Below are positions 15,233 through 22,526 of a stretch of 36,955 bases of DNA, one piece after another. A model generated the notes under the pieces. That model was given only the letters and a program-made list of their open reading frames with translations, made no database searches and was not told the DNA's origin. The position numbers and the translations under genes were made by a program. Positions within the stretch are counted from its first letter, which is position 1. Every line of letters begins with the position of its first letter. The DNA is from Thermoplasmatota archaeon (GTDB taxonomy: Archaea; Thermoplasmatota; E2; DHVEG-1), in the NCBI GenBank assembly GCA_030619765.1, contig JAUXAU010000027.1:1-36955 (forward strand). The letters are read 5' to 3'.

Positions 15233-16579
15233 TTATCGAATCAGTACCATCTTCTTTGTAGAAGTGAAATCACCTGTTTCTAATCTGTAGAAGTAAACTC
15301 CATTTGGTAGATCGCTCTCGTGTTTATCTTTTCCATCCCATCGCACAGTATAGGCTCCTGCTTTTTTGGTTCCATTCACAAGTGTGCGCACTAACTGCCC
15401 TGCCTGATTGTAAATCTTCAGACTGACTTTAGTCTCTTTTGGAAGATGATATCTAATTGTTGTCGATGAAGTATAAGGGTTTGGATAGTTTTGATACAGA
15501 TTAAACTTTGTGGGTATCTTATCAACAACACAATCTTCGATACTCACAAAAAAAATAACTGAAAATTCAGAGGTATTGCCACTACTATCCGTAGTAATTG
15601 CGACGATGGAGTCTCCAATGATAATTCCTACATTGCCCAGGTTGACTGTTTTACCGCCAGTAATGAAATCAGTGATGGTGTAGGTATCATTTCCTAAGAG
15701 CGTTTCACCTTCACCACTATTATCTGATCCGAAAAATTGAATAGTTAGCGGATAGGCTGAATGAGTTGTGTCAGAATCCACATTGTATTCAATCAACAAA
15801 TCACCATTACCGTCAATTTTCACAGACGTTATGTCTGGAAAGTTCTGAAGGTTATTTGCTCCTGTATCAGCATCACCGGGATCATTAGGTGTTACTCCAT
15901 CATTACCTAGATCAATCCCCAGTAAAGCATTAGAGGAAATGGCATTACCTAGGATCGCATTGCCGGTGCCAGAATGGACGCCCACACCATTCCCACTGTT
16001 ACCCGAGATGACATTGCTTGCCCCGGCTGTCGTTCCACCGATGGTGTTAGAATCTGGTCCATTATAGATCATAACACCACTCTCTGAATTTCCCAAAGCA
16101 ACTGTTCCAGTGACATCAGTGCCAATATAGTTGCATTCGATTACGTTGCTGCCATTTGTTTCTATCAAGATCCCGTAGTAAGCAAATTGATTGATTACCA
16201 ACCCCTGCACTGTGCTGTTTCCGGCGGTAATCCGCAAACCATTCACGTAGCCTGCATTACTCCCGTCTAACTCAATAATCGGGGTGCCAGCAAAATCAGG
16301 CTCCGTGGTCCCATCAATGATAACCGAATCGGTGATAGTTGGCAGGGCAGATGTCGGCTGAATGGTATGCGGGCCCAGGCCAGGGATGTCAAAAGCTATG
16401 GTGTCCTTGCCAGTACTGGCGTTGGCGTCGAGAATTGCCTGTCGCAAAGAACCAGGGCCGCTGTCGATTGTATCGGTCACAGTAAATTTAACCTGTGCAA
16501 AAACGCCCTGAGCGGCTAGCATCCAAAAAACCGCCGCAAGGACGATGCACTTTTTCCCCATTGCCCAATTATGAATCAT
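15233..16579 (-). CDS. Secreted right-handed beta-helix protein with sorting tail
   Basis: 448 residues from ATG 16579 (AAGGGAGGGTATC upstream); a longer frame to 16717 would take in recombinase remnant sequence and is rejected. A signal peptide (about 7-28, ending VFAQ) is followed by the CSLREAI-type start seen as GSLRQAILDAN, DTIAFDIPG, and a parallel beta-helix (about 80-260; repeated NVISGNSGNG, IECNYIGTDVTG and GNAISSNALLGIDL). A beta-sandwich (about 270-355) leads to the C-terminal sorting tail (about 365-448; NYPNPYTSSTTIRYHLP, WDGKDKHESDLPNGVYFYRL, KKMVLIR). The tail would direct export and surface attachment by a type IX-like system. Beta-helices of this type often act on polysaccharides, but no catalytic residues are evident. 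Confidence 0.85.
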   Translation of the reverse strand: MIHNWAMGKKCIVLAAVFWMLAAQGVFAQVKFTVTDTIDSGPGSLRQAILDANASTGKDTIAFDIPGLGPHTIQPTSALPTITDSVIIDGTTEPDFAGTPIIELDGSNAGYVNGLRITAGNSTVQGLVINQFAYYGILIETNGSNVIECNYIGTDVTGTVALGNSESGVMIYNGPDSNTIGGTTAGASNVISGNSGNGVGVHSGTGNAILGNAISSNALLGIDLGNDGVTPNDPGDADTGANNLQNFPDITSVKIDGNGDLLIEYNVDSDTTHSAYPLTIQFFGSDNSGEGETLLGNDTYTITDFITGGKTVNLGNVGIIIGDSIVAITTDSSGNTSEFSVIFFVSIEDCVVDKIPTKFNLYQNYPNPYTSSTTIRYHLPKETKVSLKIYNQAGQLVRTLVNGTKKAGAYTVRWDGKDKHESDLPNGVYFYRLETGDFTSTKKMVLIR

Positions 16580-16690
16580 GATACCCTCCCTTTGAAACAT
16601 TATGGGGTCAGGCTGGTCATACGACCCGTATGGGAATCTAACTTTTCTCCAGTTATACCCCTCATTTCTCTCATCGACGTATTTCCTTTG

Positions 16691-16755
16691 AATACACGAA
16701 GTTTCGACTCTTGACAAAAACTGTGTCTTACTGTGAATTGCTAAGGTGGTTTGGA
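16691..16755 (-). pseudogene. Recombinase C-terminal remnant upstream of the beta-helix gene
   Basis: The stretch aligns by eye with copy 4 (19283-19360): AATTCACAGT, GTTTTTGTCAAGAGTC and GTATTC against AATTCACAGT, GGTTTTGTCAAGAGTC and TTATTC. It corresponds to the region of the HSLRHSF motif. It is the only trace of the element at this junction and lies about 110 bases upstream of the gene start, as other copies do. Confidence 0.5.
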
Positions 16756-16765
16756 AAGGAATAAA

Positions 16766-16906
16766 GAGACTGTTCTATAATGTCATAGCGAGGGACGAAG
16801 TCCCGAAGTAATAATATGTTATGGGATTGTCAAACACGGATGCTATTGCCACATTCGTACGGGCTCGCAATGACCAAAAGGGGTTATTGGACAGTTTCTA
16901 AAGATC
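16766..16906. mobile_element. Small inverted-repeat element (MITE-like)
   Basis: Ends AGAGACTGTTCTATAA and, inverted, AGAAACTGTCCAATAA; inside these, GTCATAGCGAGGG faces GGCTCGCAATGAC (16782 to 16874). No ORF. The GTCATTGCGAG-type inner repeat resembles palindromic repeats widespread in bacterial genomes. It lies directly against the recombinase remnant at 16691-16755. Confidence 0.55.
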
Positions 16907-16935
16907 GAATGTCCGATGGAGCCTTTATGCTTGAT

Positions 16936-16970
16936 CGGGGGAGGGTGCTTGACAACAAGCACCCTCCTCA
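16936..16970 (-). terminator. Perfect 12-bp hairpin after the outer-membrane protein gene
   Basis: GGAGGGTGCTTG (16940-16951) pairs perfectly with CAAGCACCCTCC (16956-16967) around a 4-base loop, 19 bases past the stop codon. There is no strong T-run on the minus strand, so it may act as a weak terminator or protect the mRNA 3' end. Confidence 0.55.
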
Positions 16971-16985
16971 TCTTTACAGCGGAGA

Positions 16986-17516
16986 TTAGAAGCCGACATT
17001 TAAGCCAATACTGAGGAAGTTTACATCCTGTTCGATAATGGTAAATTCGGCTTCAATCATCATATTGTCACTGATTTTATATCCTCCGCCACCACCGAAG
17101 GAAAGGCCTGTATCTGTAGCACTTAAATCAAAAGTATAAGTATACCCAAATATATCAATTGTTGTCTCAGCGTCCACGGTCTCACGGAGGATCCCTATTT
17201 TACCTTTAAGATATGCTGCATCGCCCAGTGGATAACGGAATGCGCCATATCCAGCCACTGTCCAGATATTAAAATCAGCTGAAACGCCTGGCATAGGGTC
17301 CCAATCTCCACCAGCAATTCCATAATTTAATTCACCTTCAATTGAGATTAGAGGAGTTATACTGTAACCAAAAAGACCCCCAACTGGTATAATATCATCA
17401 ACGTCTTCTAAATCCAGCATCATCATACCGGTTCTGCCCCCTAGGTACATGCCAGCCCTTGAAGTTCCTGTAAAAGAGAAAACCATTATTAATGTAAATA
17501 GAAAAATTTTATTCAT
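16986..17516 (-). CDS. Small outer-membrane beta-barrel protein
   Basis: 176 residues. A signal peptide (about 1-21, ending SRAG) precedes alternating strands rich in glycine and aromatics (GMYLGGRTGMMML, GGLFGYSITPLISIEGELNY, AAYLKGKIGIL, TGLSFGGGGGYKI), ending in a strand with C-terminal phenylalanine (FLSIGLNVGF), the usual outer-membrane insertion signal. Length and layout fit an eight-stranded OmpX/OmpA-like barrel. Start ATG 17516 follows GGGAGGTAAACA. Its role could be adhesion or structure. Nothing links it functionally to its neighbours apart from shared orientation. Confidence 0.8.
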   Translation of the reverse strand: MNKIFLFTLIMVFSFTGTSRAGMYLGGRTGMMMLDLEDVDDIIPVGGLFGYSITPLISIEGELNYGIAGGDWDPMPGVSADFNIWTVAGYGAFRYPLGDAAYLKGKIGILRETVDAETTIDIFGYTYTFDLSATDTGLSFGGGGGYKISDNMMIEAEFTIIEQDVNFLSIGLNVGF

Positions 17517-17587
17517 TGTTTACCTCCCATTAAGTATTATTGGTTTAAACATTTACTGTAACCAATTACTCTTGAATCTATTTTTTC

Positions 17588-17757
17588 TCACCTCCTTTCG
17601 TGAAAAATTGGAGTCAAAGCTACAATGTAATTATTTTGGTGAAAAAGAACTTCGCTCCATTCAAGAGAAGCCGTTTCTGGCGTTTGTTCTTTTAACTTTT
17701 CGTCTATGACCTCTAACCTTAAACTTCCAAAAAGCGAAGGGTCTAATTTACAGTTTA
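17588..17757 (-). pseudogene. Coding-like remnant without a start codon
   Basis: On the minus strand, in a different frame from the stop of the upstream gene, an open frame reads CKLDPSLFGSLRLEVIDEKL, continues KEQTPETASLEWSEVLFHQN and ends IVALTPIFHERR at a TGA at 17588. The composition is protein-like but no ATG, GTG or well-placed TTG is seen. It could be a frameshifted extension of the upstream gene or the tail of a deleted gene. An AAAGGAGGTGAG at its end has no proper start codon after it. Confidence 0.35.
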
Positions 17758-18438
17758 ACCCTCTATTATTCGCTTTCCCTCTTCTTCAGGAGGCATCTTC
17801 TTTTTAAGATCCTCTTTCCACTGAGGCACTATCTCTGCGGGGGTATAGAACTTACTTCCTTCGAGTAGCAAAGCAGGAATAGTATAAATGGGAACAATGT
17901 ATTCCTTCTCAGCAGCTTTGATGAAGAAGAAATCGAGGTAAAGCTGATATACCCGCACAAATTTTGGTGGCTCCGCGCCTTCCAGACCTCTCTCAGGTAT
18001 CTGATCTCCGATAGTGCCTTCGGTAGAGCGGATGTCTTTCGCCAATTTAGAACTGCCTAATCTTGCTACTTGCCACTTGTCTTCTTTTTTGACCATCCAC
18101 AGCAGCGCTTTATTTTCTCCGCCAGAGATGATGGGATAGACGTAGTAGTTGGTTTCGGCCACAATTTTTTCAAATTCGCTTCCCTCTTCATACCCCATCA
18201 TAGCATCCGGACTTATGGTATACAGTTTGAATGGTGTCCCGAGCTCCGATGCTTTAAAATCTGCTTTGCTGTCAAAACCGAGTTTCCGAGCCTGATCATC
18301 AGAAAAGGTTTTCTTCCATTCCTTCAAACTGCTAATCGCCACTTCTTTCATTTCGTCCTCCTGACTGTAAAGTCCGGGTGATAACAAGGTCATGCAGAGG
18401 ATAAGGACAATCACCGATGATATATATTTTATCTTCAT
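17755..18438 (-). CDS. Exported protein paired with a papain-like protease
   Basis: 227 residues from ATG 18438 (GGAGGAACAAACT upstream). A signal peptide (about 1-25, VIVLILCMTLLSPGLYSQ) precedes a soluble alpha/beta region with GTPFKLYTISPDAMMGYEEG, NYYVYPIISGGENKALLWMV and KKEDKWQVARLG. The C-terminus is helical and charged. No family is recognised. It lies 14 bases after the protease stop, in the same operon, so it may be the protease's substrate, chaperone or inhibitor; this is inferred from position only. Confidence 0.6.
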   Translation of the reverse strand: MKIKYISSVIVLILCMTLLSPGLYSQEDEMKEVAISSLKEWKKTFSDDQARKLGFDSKADFKASELGTPFKLYTISPDAMMGYEEGSEFEKIVAETNYYVYPIISGGENKALLWMVKKEDKWQVARLGSSKLAKDIRSTEGTIGDQIPERGLEGAEPPKFVRVYQLYLDFFFIKAAEKEYIVPIYTIPALLLEGSKFYTPAEIVPQWKEDLKKKMPPEEEGKRIIEG

Positions 18439-18452
18439 AGTTTGTTCCTCCA

Positions 18453-19043
18453 TTATTTTTTGTGAATATTATAGATGGTGCGGTACCACGTGTGATCACC
18501 GGGGCAACCACCGACAACCCAGCTATATTCGGCCACATTGTAACCTTCGCCATACCATGGATCCATGTACCAAACGTTGTATTTCACGGTTCCATCTTTC
18601 ACCTCGCTGAATCCATAAATATCCAGCGAGTGCCCCCCCAAAGTGCACCATGACCACCCCATATTGATGGGTCTGCTGGCCTTGATCTCTGTTTTAAGCT
18701 GACTCCAGGTGATGGTGCTGTACACCAAAGTACTTGCAAGACCCCAATGGTCGAGAACGGCCTTTTGCTCGCCCCCTCTTGCTCCATGGATGCAGTCTCC
18801 TGGGACGACAGGGCTACAGCAATCGGTGCGCGAAAAAAGCCAGTTAGCTTCCTCGCATTGGCTGACATCGATGCCGAACACGTCGAGGACGGCCTCCATT
18901 GATGCGGCCCAGCACCACATGTTGGTTTCCTGCTCCACTTCTGGTAGATCCACAACACCCATATCTAAAATTTTTGGACATATACCAGCAGACATCAACA
19001 TGAAGAGCAAGATTGCTAAGAAAAGATTTTTGTACTTTTTCAT
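18453..19043 (-). CDS. Exported papain-like cysteine protease
   Basis: 196 residues from ATG 19043 (AAAGGAGGAAGGG upstream). A signal peptide (about 1-24) is followed by the papain-fold signature: Gln38 and Cys44 in EQETNMWCWAASMEAV, then GGHSLDIYGF with His138 and VWYMDPWYG with Asp161. The CWAAS motif and order fit the papain-like/C39-like clan (C70, AvrRpt2-related families). Several further cysteines (DCCSP, DCIHG) may form disulfides, consistent with export. It likely cleaves a peptide or protein in the envelope. It is the first gene after recombinase remnant 4, about 110 bases from the putative element boundary at GTTAG. Confidence 0.85.
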   Translation of the reverse strand: MKKYKNLFLAILLFMLMSAGICPKILDMGVVDLPEVEQETNMWCWAASMEAVLDVFGIDVSQCEEANWLFSRTDCCSPVVPGDCIHGARGGEQKAVLDHWGLASTLVYSTITWSQLKTEIKASRPINMGWSWCTLGGHSLDIYGFSEVKDGTVKYNVWYMDPWYGEGYNVAEYSWVVGGCPGDHTWYRTIYNIHKK

Positions 19044-19150
19044 CCCTTCCTCCTTTCGGCTATTGCACAAAATCTTAATGAAACATTACAGCTTATAAAC
19101 ATTTTCTCCTTCTAATATCACCCCCTTTAATCCGCTAGGCAAAATGTCAC

Positions 19151-19213
19151 CTAACTCTGTATACCCGAATGGTTCGGATATGCCACCCTATGACTGCCCT
19201 TTTCTTTATCTTT
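19151..19213 (-). repeat. Recombinase 3' flank, copy 4
   Basis: After the recombinase remnant stop, the minus strand reads GAACCATTCGGGTATACA, GAGTTAGG, then GACATTTTGCCTAGCGG. GTTAGGT fits GTTRRRY. GACATTTT-GCCTAGC resembles GACATTTTC-GCCTAAC, the entry of attC-like site A (791-808). This is the best view of the element's downstream boundary. Confidence 0.55.
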
Positions 19214-19396
19214 TTACTTATCACCTCCCTCCTCTTCCTGTTTGTCTAAAGGACTAATAATCTTACCGATAGAGCTTTCACTTGAATAAATAGTGTCAAA
19301 TCTTGACTCTTGACAAAACCTGTGCATTAAACTGTGAATTCCAAATGTAGTTTGGTGAAAATATAGGTGAATAAACAAACGAGGGTAACCCATCAT
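19214..19396 (-). pseudogene. Tyrosine recombinase with internal deletion, copy 4
   Basis: A 60-codon frame joins the N-terminus (GYPRLFIHLYFHQTTF) to a degraded HSLxH region (IHSLMHRFCQESRFD) and the C-terminal tail (SSIGKIISPLDKQEEEGGDK). The catalytic histidine of GHKS and the tyrosine have been lost. It keeps its promoter and ribosome site. Confidence 0.8.
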
Positions 19397-19427
19397 GGTT
19401 TTCTCCTTTTACTACCCTCCGACTATT

Positions 19428-19455
19428 ATTGTAAGGTTTATCAAAAATTTGTCAA
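19428..19455 (-). promoter_or_regulatory. Recombinase promoter P2, copy 4
   Basis: TTGACA (19455-19450), 16 bases, TACAAT (19433-19428) on the minus strand, then GGAGGGTAGT and AAAAGGAG before ATG. It is likely the promoter nearest to the papain-like protease operon downstream. Confidence 0.75.
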
Positions 19456-19464
19456 GTAAAAAAA

Positions 19465-19500
19465 CACTAAAAAAGAAGAAAAAACTCACCGAAGTGAGCC
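19465..19500 (-). terminator. Terminator between P1 and P2, copy 4
   Basis: CTCAC-TTCG-GTGAG (19498-19485 on the minus strand), a stable UUCG-loop hairpin, followed by TTTTTTCTTCTTTTTT. It corresponds to the terminator at 431-465. Confidence 0.75.
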
Positions 19501-19552
19501 TCTCCTTTTTCTCCCGACACTACCCTCCTTTAAGGGATAGTATGATAATATT

Positions 19553-19580
19553 ATTATATACTTTTTATAAAGTCTGTCAT
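19553..19580 (-). promoter_or_regulatory. Promoter P1, copy 4
   Basis: ATGACA (19580-19575), 16 bases, TATAAT (19558-19553) on the minus strand, then the hairpin with GGAGGGTAGT. The -35 has lost one consensus base relative to copy A. Confidence 0.6.
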
Positions 19581-19587
19581 GAAAATT

Positions 19588-19766
19588 CAACTGCTTAATT
19601 TCCCCGGGGAAATAAATTCAGGGGTCGGAGAATAGGGTCGAATCTTGGCAAAGTTGACATTCCCCGCACATAAAATTTATGTGCGGGGTCGTTATGGAAG
19701 GGTATTTTTTAACACAAAGCATTTAATATAGATCATTGGCAAAAAGTCGCTGCAATTTCTAAAAAT
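19588..19766 (-). repeat. Dispersed repeat, upstream block, copy 4
   Basis: CCCCGGGG at 19602-19609, the conserved block and the 27-base palindrome (19662-19688) shared with copy 3. About 16 bases (AGTCATTA region) next to CCCCGGGG are missing relative to other copies. From here to beyond 19860 the sequence is nearly identical to 15040-15300. Confidence 0.8.
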
Positions 19767-19803
19767 AAAAGGGAGCCTATCATAGATATAGCCCCCTTTT
19801 TCA
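19767..19803 (-). terminator. Rho-independent terminator of the beta-propeller sorting-tail gene
   Basis: The same GGGGGCTAT...ATAGGCTCCC stem and TTTTATTTTT tail as at 15179-15214, lying 17 bases after the stop codon. Confidence 0.85.
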
Positions 19804-19819
19804 ATGAGTACCGATGCTT

Positions 19820-21538
19820 TTATCGAATCAGTAATACCTTCTTCGTCGAAGTGAAATCACCTGTTTCTAACCTATAAAAATAAACACCACTCGGTAATTT
19901 TTTATTCTTCTCGTCTCTCCCATTCCATTCGATACTATAGTGCCCTGGTTTCTTCTTTCCCTGCACAAGTGTTCTAACGATTCTTCCAGCAGAATCATAC
20001 ACCAGTAGTTTTACTTTCTCTAAATGCAAAATACTAAATACTATATGCGTGGAAGTAGAAAACGGGTTGGGGTAGATATGTAATTTTGCATTTTGCATTT
20101 TACATCCTACACTTTTAGTTTCTTCAACCGATTCTTCCGCATCTCCTACTCGCTGTGCATAGACACTCCACCCATCTTTAGTATCTGCCCACGCAATTAT
20201 CGCACCATTATCACCGTCAGTCACAATTGATATACAAGATTGAACGGTAGAAGTAGTGCACACAGCTATATCATCTGTTCCCCACTGAACTACTCCACTC
20301 GAATCTATCCTCTGGGCATATATGTCCCAGTTGCCATTACGATAATCGTTCCAGACTACAATGGCACCTCCTTTTTCATCACTTACAATTGATGGAACAG
20401 TATAGAGCCCAGCAGTTGTATCAACTGCTGCAGAGATGAAAACTCCATTAACATCCCATTGTCCATCTCCATTACTATTTACCTTTTGAGCATAGATGTC
20501 CTTATTTCCAGAACGATAATCAACCCAACATACTATTACACAACCTGTCCCATCGTTTACAAGTTTGGGAGATACTTGGAGGCTCTCTGCTAAACATATA
20601 GGGGCGCCGTTAATAGTCCACACAGCTTCTCCATTACTGTCTATCTTTTGAGCATAGATATCCCAATCCCCACCTCGCCTATCTCCCCAAAAGATAACTT
20701 CCCCCCCCTCATTATCGCTTACGACTACTCCTCCCCCTTGGGTACCCTCCGTTGTACACACTGGAACACCACTTGTATCCCACATTACCATTCCACTACT
20801 ATCTATTCCTTGAGTATAAATGTCTCTATTTGAATAGTCACTCCAGTTAATAATTGCCCCATTTACACAATTACTGGTTATCCAAGGATAATTATTGGGG
20901 CACACTTCAGTCGCAATAAAAATCCCATTTACATCCCACCTCACTGCTCCACTCGAATCTACCCTCTGAACATAAATGTCACGAGGATTCTCAATTCCGT
21001 TTCTGTAGTCTTCCCACGCAATTATCGCCCCTGAGGCACCATCGCTCACTATATTCGGATAATCCTGTGCAGTATCTGGTGTTCCTATACAAATAGGAAC
21101 TCCAATACTGTCCCAAAGAATTGTTCCCGTAGAATCTATTCTCTGGGCGTAAATACCTGCGCTGCCGTCACCAGATAGACCATCCCATACAGATATGGCT
21201 CCTCCCATTCCATCACTTGTAACTGCAAGATCTTCCATCCAATAACCAGGTGGATAGGAATTCATAGAAACCTGAACACCATTATTTTCCCACAAAGTAT
21301 TGCCATCAAAATCTATTCTCTGAGCATAAATATTCTCAATGTTCCCTGACACATCTCTATCATCTATCCACATAATAATTGCCCCCCTCTCTCCATCAGA
21401 TGTTGCAGCAACTCCTCCACTCCTTGAACCTAAACAAATTGGCGCCCCATTCACATCCCACTTCACCTCTCCACCTGAAAAAAGAGACGGACTAACAACG
21501 AATAACAAACAACTAAAAACTAATATTGCCTTTCTCAT
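19820..21538 (-). CDS. Secreted beta-propeller-like repeat protein with sorting tail
   Basis: 572 residues. A signal peptide (about 1-22) is followed by about nine repeats of some 50 residues (about 25-470), each with W.(V/I)NG..ICL, a SDG.GGAIIAW.DYRNG strand pair and DIYAQ(R/K)IDSSG. This looks like a multi-bladed propeller or solenoid. A linker at about 470-485 (SVGCKMQNAKLHIYPNPF) is encoded by heptamer repeats. The sorting tail (about 486-572) has WNGRDEKNKKLPSGVYFYRL and KKVLLIR. No enzyme motif is seen; it is probably a surface-exposed binding or structural protein. It has its own promoter at 21561-21589 and a ribosome site AAGGAGGAGAT. Confidence 0.85.
   Translation of the reverse strand: MRKAILVFSCLLFVVSPSLFSGGEVKWDVNGAPICLGSRSGGVAATSDGERGAIIMWIDDRDVSGNIENIYAQRIDFDGNTLWENNGVQVSMNSYPPGYWMEDLAVTSDGMGGAISVWDGLSGDGSAGIYAQRIDSTGTILWDSIGVPICIGTPDTAQDYPNIVSDGASGAIIAWEDYRNGIENPRDIYVQRVDSSGAVRWDVNGIFIATEVCPNNYPWITSNCVNGAIINWSDYSNRDIYTQGIDSSGMVMWDTSGVPVCTTEGTQGGGVVVSDNEGGEVIFWGDRRGGDWDIYAQKIDSNGEAVWTINGAPICLAESLQVSPKLVNDGTGCVIVCWVDYRSGNKDIYAQKVNSNGDGQWDVNGVFISAAVDTTAGLYTVPSIVSDEKGGAIVVWNDYRNGNWDIYAQRIDSSGVVQWGTDDIAVCTTSTVQSCISIVTDGDNGAIIAWADTKDGWSVYAQRVGDAEESVEETKSVGCKMQNAKLHIYPNPFSTSTHIVFSILHLEKVKLLVYDSAGRIVRTLVQGKKKPGHYSIEWNGRDEKNKKLPSGVYFYRLETGDFTSTKKVLLIR
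20083..20102 (-). repeat. Heptamer tandem repeat in the linker before the sorting tail
   Basis: On the plus strand ATTTTGCATTTTGCATTTTA is a 7-base unit (TTTTGCA) repeated nearly three times inside the coding region, giving the KMQNAKLH linker. Confidence 0.7.
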
Positions 21539-21560
21539 ATCTCCTCCTTTTTATATCATA

Positions 21561-21589
21561 AATATATAGAACTCGTTAATCTCTGTCAA
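21561..21589 (-). promoter_or_regulatory. Promoter of the beta-propeller sorting-tail gene
   Basis: TTGACA (21589-21584), a 17-base spacer and TATATT (21566-21561) on the minus strand, just upstream of AAAAAGGAGGAG and the ATG. It lies 34 bases past the stop of the preceding gene, so the two are separate transcription units or only partly linked. Confidence 0.75.
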
Positions 21590-21623
21590 TACATTTTTCA
21601 AAACTTTCAACTTGCATTTAACC

Positions 21624-22502
21624 TCATCTTATCAATATCATCTTCCTTGTCTCGGAATATTCTCCTATCTCCCCTACGGGTCGTATGACTATTCTATAAA
21701 AATAAATCCCACTTGGCAACCTCTTACCTGTATCATCCCTCCCATCCCAGTGTGTTGTATATCTTCCAAGCATCGCCTTCTTGTTTAAAAGGGTTTTGAT
21801 AAGTCTTCCTGATACATCATAAATTTCTAATGAGTATTTAGTATCTGACACCCGATTTCTAATATATGGAATCTGGTAGTGAATGGTGGTGATGCTACTG
21901 AATGGATTCGGAAAACTTTGGACAATAAGAAGTGAGTTAGAATAAAGAATAGATTTTTCCCCTTCTATGGATTCACCTCCGTAAACCAATACGGCTGCTC
22001 GAATTACAAGATCCACTGAGAGTGACTGCCAGTCATAATCTGACCCTCTATAGATGCGCGGAGGAGAGTAGGATGCACTCTCATCTCCGAAAAGCCATGG
22101 TCTGCCCCCGTCACAAACCACTCCCACAAAGAAATCGAATGTATCTACATCGAAAGGACCACCAAAGGAATCAAGACTGACCCAACCGTTCACAGGAATG
22201 GGATAAACCAGTGGTTCTACAATTTCTCCAGAAAAAGCCGAGTCACCAGGTATATACTCAGGAGCCCACCATATACCTCCATCGCCTCCAAGACTATAAC
22301 AGACATACTGAACCGCAACAAGGGAACAAGGAATCTCCGGACTAAACCAACACACAATTGTATCTCCAGGATTGCTGGGCAAGTAAAAGACTGGTCCATC
22401 GTCATAACAGAGTGTGTCTAGATAAGAAGGATTCATAATTTTTAGATTCTCTGTAGAGCATATAAGAGGATAAAATATCAAAATTAAAGCGTATTTTAAC
22501 AT
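21624..22502 (-). CDS. Secreted protein with sorting tail
   Basis: 292 residues. A short signal peptide (about 1-16, LILIFYPLICS) precedes a beta-rich domain of about 165 residues (LCYDDGPVFYLPSNPGDTIV, GIWWAPEYIPGDSAF, DTFDFFVGVVCDGGRPW). This kind of domain recurs in sorting-tail proteins of this group; I know no function for it. The sorting tail (about 195-292) has QSFPNPFSSITTIHYQIP, HWDGRDDTGKRLPSGIYFYR and RKMILIR, with an insertion (RNRVSDTKYSLEIYD) encoded by degenerate heptamers. It starts 24 bases after the preceding gene, with AGAAGGGGACT, so the two form an operon. Confidence 0.8.
   Translation of the reverse strand: MLKYALILIFYPLICSTENLKIMNPSYLDTLCYDDGPVFYLPSNPGDTIVCWFSPEIPCSLVAVQYVCYSLGGDGGIWWAPEYIPGDSAFSGEIVEPLVYPIPVNGWVSLDSFGGPFDVDTFDFFVGVVCDGGRPWLFGDESASYSPPRIYRGSDYDWQSLSVDLVIRAAVLVYGGESIEGEKSILYSNSLLIVQSFPNPFSSITTIHYQIPYIRNRVSDTKYSLEIYDVSGRLIKTLLNKKAMLGRYTTHWDGRDDTGKRLPSGIYFYRIVIRPVGEIGEYSETRKMILIR
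21832..21860 (-). repeat. Degenerate heptamer repeat inside a sorting tail
   Basis: AGTATTTAGTATCT, then GACACCCGATTTCT on the plus strand: a 7-base period within the tail, coding for the RVSDTKY insertion. Weaker than the other examples. Confidence 0.45.
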
Positions 22503-22526
22503 AGTCCCCTTCTTTTACATTTGGTT

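Noticed and set aside
16580-16717. A longer start for the beta-helix protein
   Set aside because: The extra codons lie on recombinase remnant sequence and would bury the signal peptide; ATG 16579 has the ribosome site.
18599-19098. Overlapping frames on both strands over the papain-like protease
   Set aside because: The protease frame has signal peptide, catalytic motifs and ribosome site; the alternatives have none.
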